Of a DNA stretch of 6,009 nucleotides, positions 1-3,954 are shown piece after piece. The translations under genes and the position numbers were made by a program. The notes under the pieces are model-generated. The model did no database searches. It had not been told where the DNA came from and was given only the letters and a program-made list of their open reading frames with translations. Origin of the DNA: CALGTL01 sp963579135 (GTDB lineage: Bacteria > Chloroflexota > Dehalococcoidia > Lucifugimonadales > Australimonadaceae); assembly GCA_963579135.1 (NCBI GenBank), contig CAUZFB010000093.1, forward strand, positions 1 to 6,009, read 5' to 3'. Position 1 is the stretch's first letter, and each line of letters begins with the position of its first letter.

Positions 1-97
1 CATCGACATGATGCTCGACTTCTACTACGAGCATGGGCAGACCAAGCGGCGGCTATCTACCGAAGACGTGTTCGCCGCCAGCACGCTGGACACATAA
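1..97 (+). CDS. C-terminal end of a truncated gene, possibly an ABC transporter substrate-binding protein
   Basis: The frame starting at base 2 is open from the window edge to a TAA at 95-97 and encodes the last 31 residues of a protein, beginning IDMMLDFYYEHGQ. The pattern of a helix ending in EHGQ, a short basic stretch (TKRRLS), then EDVF and a small-residue end resembles the C-terminus of solute-binding proteins of the nitrate/sulfonate/thiamine-precursor (SsuA/ThiY) type. Those proteins often end with a helix, 'GQIK', and a 'VEDLF' motif. With only 31 residues this is a suggestion. That a gene ends here is better supported: the gene converges on the reductase gene at 199-636, and a strong hairpin follows 34 nt after the stop. 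Confidence 0.45.
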   Translation, partial: IDMMLDFYYEHGQTKRRLSTEDVFAASTLDT

Positions 98-121
98 GAG
101 GCCAGTCGCCCCAGGGCCGAA

Positions 122-171
122 TCGCGGCTACCTTCGAGGGCTACGCGGCTGCGTAGCTCTCGAAGGCGCGA
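122..171. terminator. Long stable hairpin between converging genes, probable bidirectional terminator
   Basis: The arms 131-146 and 151-166 pair over 16 positions (15 Watson-Crick pairs and one G-U) around the four-base loop GGCT. Beyond a four-base bulge at 127-130 the stem continues with TCGCG (122-126) against CGCGA (167-171). A pairing of this length is not expected by chance. It lies just after the stop of the left gene (97) and just past the stop of the minus-strand reductase (199), where a shared terminator would sit. There is no T-run on the plus side, so it would act as a U-less terminator or an mRNA 3'-end stabiliser. A structured RNA or a remnant of a palindromic repeat family are alternatives. 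Confidence 0.6.
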
Positions 172-179
172 CAAGCGGC

Positions 180-209
180 AAAAATCTGACCCGTCGCGCT
201 ACGCGCGGG
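180..209 (-). terminator. Probable intrinsic terminator of the reductase gene, with the stop codon in the loop
   Basis: On the minus strand, CCCG-CGCG (209-202) pairs with CGCG-a-CGGG (198-190), giving eight pairs with a one-base bulge. The three-base loop is TAG, the stop codon of the reductase gene (201-199). After the stem come five bases and then five T residues (184-180). The short stem, the bulge and the T-run offset by five bases make it an imperfect intrinsic terminator, but the placement is right. Termination may be shared with the larger hairpin just beyond. Confidence 0.45.
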
Positions 210-636
210 GTTCTGCCAAGAAAACAGGGATGGTCCTATCTGTTTTCTCCTGGTAGACCTGGTAAGGAGGGTACGCCTCAACCGCGATCGCCCAGAGCCG
301 TTCTCTCTCAGCCGGATCCAGGACCTCACGAGCCCGCATCGGGGACACCTCAGTCCCATCGCGGATCTCAACTTCGGAATCAGCCTTCAGGTTGTAATAC
401 CACACCGGGTGCGTCGGAGCCCCACCTTGCGAAGCAACCAGCACATAGCAGGCCCCATCGGCCACACGCATCAACGGCGTCTTCCGGGTGGCCCCCGTCT
501 TATTACCCCGATTGGTCACGATAATCACCGGAAGCCCAGTGTCTCTCAACGTCAGGCCCTCAGTCCCACCGCTTCCCTCATACAGTTCCACTTGCTGAGC
601 AACCCAATCTTTTGGACTCGGCACGTACTCGTTCAT
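199..636 (-). CDS. F420H2-dependent nitroreductase/quinone reductase of the Ddn family
   Basis: A 145-residue protein of the deazaflavin-dependent reductase family, whose members pass hydride from reduced F420 to quinones, nitroaromatics or other acceptors. It follows mycobacterial Ddn almost end to end. The cofactor-binding stretch is GNKTGATRKTPL at residues 44-55, with the Lys and Arg of the family's G-x-K-T-G-x-x-R pattern. VASQGG (67-72) corresponds to AASKGG of Ddn, and HPVWYYNLKA (76-85) to NPMWYLNLKA. The active-site tyrosine segment YPPYQVYQ is at 122-129, followed by the TDRTIPVFLAEP ending. Length is close to Ddn (151 aa), so it is intact. The second of two adjacent ATGs (634-636) is chosen because the ribosome binding site lies five bases upstream; the first would leave two. 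The specific substrate cannot be read from the sequence. It is probably cytoplasmic, perhaps membrane-associated like Ddn. Confidence 0.9.
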   Translation of the reverse strand: MNEYVPSPKDWVAQQVELYEGSGGTEGLTLRDTGLPVIIVTNRGNKTGATRKTPLMRVADGACYVLVASQGGAPTHPVWYYNLKADSEVEIRDGTEVSPMRAREVLDPAERERLWAIAVEAYPPYQVYQEKTDRTIPVFLAEPRA

Positions 637-639
637 CAT

Positions 640-1202
640 TCCCTCCCTTTGGCGAACCAGCGCAAAGGCCAACGCCCATACGCCCCTTCTGCCAACCTTA
701 CATCTGTCTCTTGAGCACCAATCGTCACCGGTGTTGCTACATCCCCCCGCCTCGACCCTAGCGGCCGCCGGCTGCTCGATTCCTTCTTTCTATGAACCGC
801 GTTCCCTCGAACCTAAGCTTCACACCCAGGGACGTCCTCCGCGAGCTTCAGCTCACGGTCAACAACTTGGCCATCGCCCTCACCCACGGCGTCTGCTCAC
901 CTGACTGCGGCGCGCCCTCGAGTAGATTCCCTTGCTGCACAGGCTTGTCCTTTGCTCGAAATGCATTGCTAGTCAAAAACACTCCCGGGCTGCCAGAAAC
1001 GGGCAACTCGTTGTCTGTAGATGACGGGGACAGTACCACTCTTCCGTTATCGAGTCATCCAGTGTGTCGGTGTTCCGGATCGTTCTAACGTTGTTGTCGC
1101 CAATGTGACAGTTTGAATGAGTGATTTGACTATCACCCCTCCCGCTACCTGTCGAGTGGAAATGTTTGCTAGGCTCGGTGTCGGCGGTAATCCCCTGTAT
1201 TG
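640..1202. other. About 560 bp without a convincing gene
   Basis: No tRNA, rRNA or recognisable protein was found. Two weak overlapping ORFs exist: a plus-strand one (792-1088, 98 codons, beginning MNRVPSNLSFTPRDVLRELQ) and a minus-strand one (1039-848, 63 codons from a GTG). Neither resembles a known family, and the plus ORF has no ribosome binding site. Around 840-920 the third codon position is rich in G and C, but both ORFs share the same third-position coordinates, so this cannot choose between strands. It could mark a decayed gene. A weak promoter for the reductase may sit at 695-721 (minus strand TTGGTG, 15 bases, TAAGGT), but the spacing is short. Confidence 0.5.
641..650 (-). promoter_or_regulatory. 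Ribosome binding site of the Ddn-type reductase
   Basis: The minus strand reads AAAGGGAGGG here. The GGGAGG core (647-642) lies five bases before the ATG at 636-634, which fixes that codon as the likely start. Extension to an ATG at 672 would place this site inside the coding region. Confidence 0.7.
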
Positions 1203-1949
1203 CTAATGCTCTTGGTGCTTCAGACGCCCTGACTCTGCATGAGTCAGATTCTCCTGGAACACCTCTGAACGCCGCTCACTGTTAGCCCAACGTCTGCGCG
1301 TTGCATACGACGTCTGTTTCCATGCGTTACGGGCACCTAAGTCAGAACTGTCGTAAAGGGCAGCGGCACCCCGTGGGATCCCGATAGTGTCAGCAACCGC
1401 CCAGGCATCCTGATTCGCTCCAAGGTAGACGAATGTCCAGCCTTGCTCCTGCTTAGCGTTTATCAAGCTACGGATTTCTGAAGCTTGGTATGCAGTGGAC
1501 GCATTTTCATAACCGTCGGTCAGGATGGTTACGACAACGTCAGGATCATCGGCGCCCTTCGTGTGCTGCTCAAGATCAACAATGGTCTTGGCAATCGCAT
1601 CGTAAAGGGGAGTCCTTGCTCGTGGTCGGTAAGTGCGGGCGTCGAGTTGCTTCGCCCCCTTGAGCGGGGCGTTAACGGTTCGGCGATTGAATGATTGTGA
1701 GTGGAACGTGGTCATTGAAAATCGCACCAGTTCAGCGTTTGGGTCTGCCTGGAGCTCGGCTAAGTACTCGTTGAAGCCCGAGATAGTTGGTTCTAGCAAC
1801 TGATCCATAGATCCCGACTCATCGAGAAGAATGCCCACGAACTTTCGATCTCCCTCTGAAATCGGTTGATGGTCATCACCTGTTGCCACTCCATGGGCAG
1901 TCGGTGCATCCGGCGGTGTCTCATCGCTCTTATTGCGTCTAAACAACAT
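1203..1949 (-). CDS. von Willebrand factor type A (VWA) domain protein
   Basis: A 248-residue soluble VWA protein; no signal peptide or membrane segment is visible. After a polar N-terminus (1-35) the fold starts with RKFVGILLDESGSM. The metal-ion-dependent adhesion site is complete: D-x-S-x-S at D43, S45, S47; the threonine in RARTPLYDAI (T113); and the aspartate in ILTDGYENAS (D145). It should therefore bind a divalent cation and a protein ligand through it. The VWA domain ends near residue 195 and a basic, polar C-terminus follows (YATRRRWANSERR). Its start overlaps the end of the ribbon-helix-helix gene by 11 nt, which implies translational coupling. VWA proteins of this size occur as partners in tellurite-resistance-like, MoxR-associated and defence-associated gene sets, but no ATPase, kinase or phosphatase partner lies nearby. 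Its partner and role are unknown. Confidence 0.85.
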   Translation of the reverse strand: MLFRRNKSDETPPDAPTAHGVATGDDHQPISEGDRKFVGILLDESGSMDQLLEPTISGFNEYLAELQADPNAELVRFSMTTFHSQSFNRRTVNAPLKGAKQLDARTYRPRARTPLYDAIAKTIVDLEQHTKGADDPDVVVTILTDGYENASTAYQASEIRSLINAKQEQGWTFVYLGANQDAWAVADTIGIPRGAAALYDSSDLGARNAWKQTSYATRRRWANSERRSEVFQENLTHAESGRLKHQEH

Positions 1950-2265
1950 CTGTACCCTCCCCTTGTTCGTTGATCACTTCGCCCCATGCGTCGGTACGAG
2001 AACGGACCCTGCTGTTTTCACTCTCCGTTCCGCCGAACGCATATTCATGCGACCTCAGGCTCAATGCGGCGGTAAACCGTGCTGGTAGATTGGTCGCCAT
2101 CAAGGCCGCATTGCGCAAGAACGTACTCAGCGGCACCCCGAGTTCTCTCGCCTTCCTTCGCAGGAGTTCGTTCTCCGATTGCGTCAGGCGAATCGCAACC
2201 AGCACGGTATCTTTGCTGTTTGCAGAGCCTCGGCTCCGCTTTGGGAATTCAGAATTCGAGTTCAT
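1939..2265 (-). CDS. Ribbon-helix-helix (MobC/CopG-like) DNA-binding protein
   Basis: A 108-residue protein with a ribbon-helix-helix core at residues 20-57. The strand TVLVAIRL is followed by helix A (QSENELLRRKARELG) and helix B (PLSTFLRNAALMA). This arrangement, with 'R-L-T-x-x-E' leading into 'A-R-E-L-G-v-p-L-S-t-F-L-R-x-A-A', is typical of MobC-like and antitoxin-like regulators. Such proteins dimerise and insert the strand into the DNA major groove. The C-terminal 50 residues are polar, without a recognised domain, and could contact a partner. I chose ATG 2265-2263 because a TATACT box lies six bases upstream, giving a leaderless transcript. An upstream ATG at 2298-2296 would add 11 odd residues encoded by the palindrome and has a purine-rich stretch only one base away. 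It is coupled to the VWA gene downstream. A role as its autorepressor is inferred from the palindrome at the promoter. A relaxosome accessory protein is an alternative, but no relaxase is seen. Confidence 0.75.
   Translation of the reverse strand: MNSNSEFPKRSRGSANSKDTVLVAIRLTQSENELLRRKARELGVPLSTFLRNAALMATNLPARFTAALSLRSHEYAFGGTESENSRVRSRTDAWGEVINEQGEGTDVV
1955..1962 (-). promoter_or_regulatory. Ribosome binding site of the VWA gene
   Basis: The minus strand reads GGGGAGGG five bases before the ATG at 1949-1947. The site lies inside the last codons of the ribbon-helix-helix gene, so ribosomes finishing that gene can restart here. It fixes the VWA start. Confidence 0.75.
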
Positions 2266-2271
2266 AAAAAC

Positions 2272-2277
2272 AGTATA
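2272..2277 (-). promoter_or_regulatory. -10 box TATACT for a leaderless RHH-VWA transcript
   Basis: On the minus strand TATACT is followed by GTTTTT and then ATG, which places the expected transcription start at or within a base of the ATG. No Shine-Dalgarno sequence precedes this ATG. No -35 match is seen at 16-18 bases. A second candidate, TATAAC, within the same palindrome would give a leader of roughly 10 bases. Confidence 0.5.
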
Positions 2278-2288
2278 ACATGTTATAC
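2273..2288. promoter_or_regulatory. Perfect 16-bp palindrome, probable operator of the RHH-VWA genes
   Basis: GTATAACATGTTATAC is a perfect inverted repeat with no spacer. It sits 8-23 bases before the ribbon-helix-helix start and overlaps the -10 box (2277-2272), so a bound dimer would block RNA polymerase. Ribbon-helix-helix proteins commonly repress their own promoters through such sites. A 13-base stretch with two GAATTC copies (2245-2257), itself an interrupted palindrome, lies just inside the gene and might be a secondary site, though this is weaker. Confidence 0.65.
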
Positions 2289-2303
2289 AAGTACTCATGC
2301 CCT

Positions 2304-2570
2304 CTACAACCGCTCGCTATCGAGTCGCCGACAGGCGTGGCACCGGCTGGCGCTCCGTTTACAGCGGGCGCATCGGTGCCTGAACGGAGTCGGACGGAAG
2401 GTCACCACACACCCACCAAGCACGTATGGCACTCCCTGACTACCCAACTCGTCGAGTGCTCTCCGATTCGGATACCCATAAATCACTCTCGGGGGCGGTG
2501 CGGTGCATCTTGAGCATTCGTTGGCGATGGGGAGGTGATATCTGTGTTTCTGGATGACTGAGTACTCCAA
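2304..2570 (-). CDS. Small zinc-ribbon protein of an uncharacterised conserved family
   Basis: The reading frame has up to 88 codons. Its core matches a widespread family of small proteins of unknown function: a CxxC knuckle (C19, C22), the block VIYGYPNRRALDELGSQG (29-46), LGGCVV (51-56) and a second knuckle HRCARC (C67, C70). Relatives carry 'iVYGyP...GevvLGGC...w.C..Cg'. The four knuckle cysteines probably hold one zinc. An extra CxxC (C77, C80) in the tail is unusual. The start is unclear: TTG 2570-2568 lacks a ribosome binding site, and no ATG precedes the first knuckle, where relatives usually start within a few residues. The gene may thus be decayed at its 5' end or use an unusual start. 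Its stop lies 38 bases before the chosen RHH start, so the three minus-strand genes could be co-transcribed. Its function is unknown. Confidence 0.6.
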   Translation of the reverse strand: MEYSVIQKHRYHLPIANECSRCTAPPPRVIYGYPNRRALDELGSQGVPYVLGGCVVTFRPTPFRHRCARCKRSASRCHACRRLDSERL

Positions 2571-2842
2571 TACGAGGAATTGTTGTCCACTCAGCGTATG
2601 CCCCTCTCATGCGCGGGCATGGTCTCGCGCAACCTACCCCGCTGGACGGCAACGTGCGCTCACGCGTACCGGGGTAGAGTGGCGGTTGCCATGGTGCCCA
2701 GGGGCTCAGCGGTACCAGAGAGTCCGAATCCACAGCAGGTGGATGGGCAGCACTACTACATATGTAAGGGACACTGACAGTTAGACGGGCCCACGGCTTG
2801 CGTAGCCGGTCGCTGTCTGAAGATGGCACGTACAATACCGCC
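2571..2842. other. Divergent spacer rich in inverted repeats
   Basis: This spacer separates the minus-strand zinc-ribbon gene from the plus-strand Ada-type gene. It contains a 6-bp hairpin (TGCGCG 2610-2615 with CGCGCA 2626-2631). It also holds two interleaved inverted repeats: CTACCCCG (2634-2641) with CGGGGTAG (2670-2677), and GGCAAC (2648-2653) with GTTGCC (2685-2690). The order A-B-A'-B' is that of a pseudoknot. GGGC-ATGG (2614-2621) can also pair with CCAT...GCCC (2689-2699) across a three-base bulge. I do not recognise a known RNA or riboswitch class. Repeats of this size also arise by chance. Confidence 0.35.
2831..2836 (+). promoter_or_regulatory. -10 box TACAAT for a leaderless Ada-SNase transcript
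   Basis: TACAAT is followed by six bases (ACCGCC) and then the ATG at 2843. There is no Shine-Dalgarno sequence before this ATG, so the transcript is probably leaderless. No clear -35 match is seen at the usual distance. Confidence 0.5.
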
Positions 2843-3043
2843 ATGGAGCTAAACGCCTGCGCAACCACCCGCATCTTCTGTCGCCCCAACTGCCCCCCGG
2901 GTAGGCGAACCAAACCTGAGCACCGGGTTCAGTTCCAGACCGCGGGTGCGGCGAAAGCGGCTGGCTATCGCCCTTGCCTTGTGTGCAAGCCCCTCGATGG
3001 AGCACCTGGGCCTTGGGTCAGCAAGGTGAAGAGGCGGCCTTAG
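2843..3043 (+). CDS. Stand-alone Ada-type metal-binding domain protein
   Basis: A 66-residue protein consisting almost entirely of the N-terminal zinc domain of the adaptive-response protein Ada. ATTRIFCRPNCPPGRR (7-22) corresponds to RTTGIFCRPSCRAR of E. coli Ada, and AAKAAGYRPCLVCKP (36-50) to ALAAGFRPCKRCQP. The four zinc cysteines are C13, C17, C45 and C48. C13 stands where E. coli Ada has Cys38, which accepts a methyl group from DNA methylphosphotriesters. The AraC-type and methyltransferase domains of full Ada are absent and the tail is short and basic (WVSKVKRRP). It could therefore bind DNA as a small module, but the sequence does not show whether it repairs it. The ATG at 2843 is preferred over an upstream TTG (2798) because of the TACAAT box. 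A membrane nuclease gene follows after 41 bases on the same strand, so the two are probably an operon. Confidence 0.85.
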   Translation: MELNACATTRIFCRPNCPPGRRTKPEHRVQFQTAGAAKAAGYRPCLVCKPLDGAPGPWVSKVKRRP

Positions 3044-3070
3044 CCCCTGGCCACTCGCCTATTCAGCACT

Positions 3071-3075
3071 AGGAG
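3071..3075 (+). promoter_or_regulatory. Ribosome binding site of the membrane nuclease
   Basis: AGGAG lies nine bases before the ATG at 3085 and only three before a TTG at 3079. The spacing favours the ATG. Confidence 0.65.
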
Positions 3076-3084
3076 CACTTGAGA

Positions 3085-3771
3085 ATGGGTATTCTCTGGC
3101 GACCACTGGCGTTGGTCGGGTCCCTAGCGACGGCCGCCGTCGCGGTAGTCGTGCTCTGGGCCTATCTCGTGGCCGCACACGACTTGAACATCGTCGTCCA
3201 ACTCCCCCTGCTGTTCGTCTCCTTCGCAGTGTTCTGGTACGCAGCTTGGAGCTACATGGGGCGGGCGGGAAGTGTTGCGGTGGTAAGAGCAAGGTCATGG
3301 GTGGTGACCAAGGCAGTCGCGGGCGGAGCTATCGTGCTGACGGCGCTCGTGGTCTGGGGTTGGATAGTGGGGCTGAGCGACGATAACTCAAACTCCGTCC
3401 TTACCTGCCCCGACTGCAGATCCATCACCGTTACGCGAGTCATCGATGGTGACACTCTCGTCTCCGGCAACGAGCGAGTCCGCTTGTACGGAATTAATGC
3501 ACCGGAGATCGGGGAAAGGTGCGCTGATGGTGCTACCCGCCGCCTACGGGAGCTTGCTGGAGATGACGTGCGCATCGAAATGGGGCCGCGCGACAGGGAC
3601 GTGTACGACCGTCTTCTCGCCTACCTCTACACAAGCGATGGCGAGAGCATCGATGGGTTGCTGGTAGCAGAGGGACATGCCGTAGCGTGGACGCGCGACG
3701 GTCAGCACCGTAAGTACCTGGTCGGTCTTGAACGCACCGCTAGGTCGGGTGGCGAAGGATGTCTATGGTGA
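3085..3771 (+). CDS. Membrane-anchored thermonuclease (staphylococcal nuclease family)
   Basis: A 228-residue protein with three membrane helices (about 9-31, 36-57 and 76-97) followed by an SNase domain (about 113-228). The loop between helices 2 and 3 is basic (MGRAGSVAVVRARSWVVTK), so by the positive-inside rule the nuclease domain lies outside the cytoplasmic membrane. Family residues are visible: VIDGDT with D121, D123 and T124; R133; APE with E141; and R176 in DVYDRLLAY. These match D19, D21, T22, R35, E43 and R87 of staphylococcal nuclease. The position of its Ca-binding D40 is N138 (GINAPE), a variant also found in other family members. The ending 'ERTARSGGEGCLW' is the usual final helix and LW. 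A CPDC motif (108-111) precedes the domain. It should cut DNA and/or RNA at the cell surface with Ca2+. Pairing with the Ada-type protein suggests handling of DNA outside or entering the cell, which is inference. Confidence 0.88.
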   Translation: MGILWRPLALVGSLATAAVAVVVLWAYLVAAHDLNIVVQLPLLFVSFAVFWYAAWSYMGRAGSVAVVRARSWVVTKAVAGGAIVLTALVVWGWIVGLSDDNSNSVLTCPDCRSITVTRVIDGDTLVSGNERVRLYGINAPEIGERCADGATRRLRELAGDDVRIEMGPRDRDVYDRLLAYLYTSDGESIDGLLVAEGHAVAWTRDGQHRKYLVGLERTARSGGEGCLW

Positions 3772-3794
3772 GAGTGATGTACGTTTCAAACAAG

Positions 3795-3880
3795 TGGTGG
3801 GGAAGGCGGGACTCGAACCCGCACGCTGTTACCAGCACATGATCCTAAATCATGCTCGTCTGCCATTCCGACACTTCCCC
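3795..3880 (-). tRNA. tRNA-Leu, anticodon UAG
   Basis: A complete class II tRNA on the minus strand. The acceptor arms are GGGGAAG (3880-3874) and CTTCCCC (3805-3799), followed by discriminator A and an encoded CCA (3797-3795). The anticodon stem is CATGA/TCATG with loop TTTAGGA, giving anticodon TAG at 3847-3845, which reads CUA and probably other CUN leucine codons. The extra arm GCTG-GTAA-CAGC and the T loop TTCGAGTC are intact. The gene converges with the nuclease gene, whose stop is 23 bases from the CCA end. The 3' end of the tRNA faces the accessory-looking block, the side on which integrating elements insert. Confidence 0.95.
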
Positions 3881-3897
3881 GTCGAGGCAACCAACAG

Positions 3898-3927
3898 AGG
3901 ATACCGGGTGCAATGGCGGGTTGTCCC
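3898..3927 (-). promoter_or_regulatory. Possible promoter of tRNA-Leu
   Basis: On the minus strand GGGACA (3927-3922) is separated by 18 bases from TATCCT (3903-3898), which lies 17 bases before the mature tRNA 5' end. Four of six bases match each consensus. The -35 part falls inside a small inverted repeat (GCGGG 3916-3920, CCCGC 3925-3929). That repeat could equally be a weak terminator for the gene ending at 3955, but it has no T-run. Confidence 0.35.
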
Positions 3928-3954
3928 GCATGCATCAGCGATCCGGAGTCCTGG

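Noticed and set aside
219..248. Nine-base inverted repeat AGAAAACAG/CTGTTTTCT with a 12-base loop
   Set aside because: It lies in the reductase codons for the conserved TDRTIPVF segment, and a repeat of this size and spacing is expected about once by chance in the window.
33..524. Plus-strand frame of 163 codons across the left hairpins and the reductase
   Set aside because: It is the antisense shadow of the Ddn-type gene, with Pro/Arg/Ser-rich composition and no motifs.
1229..1247. Seven-base hairpin CTGACTC/GAGTCAG near the end of the VWA gene
   Set aside because: It is inside coding sequence, lacks a T-run on either side, and its length is within chance expectation.
2660..2760. tRNA-like or tmRNA-like strings (TAGAGTGGC, GTCCGAATCC) in the divergent spacer
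   Set aside because: No acceptor stem, anticodon arm or CCA can be fitted around them.
2440..2913. Minus-strand frame of 157 codons across the divergent spacer
   Set aside because: It overlaps the zinc-ribbon and Ada-type genes in other frames, has low-complexity composition and no family motifs.
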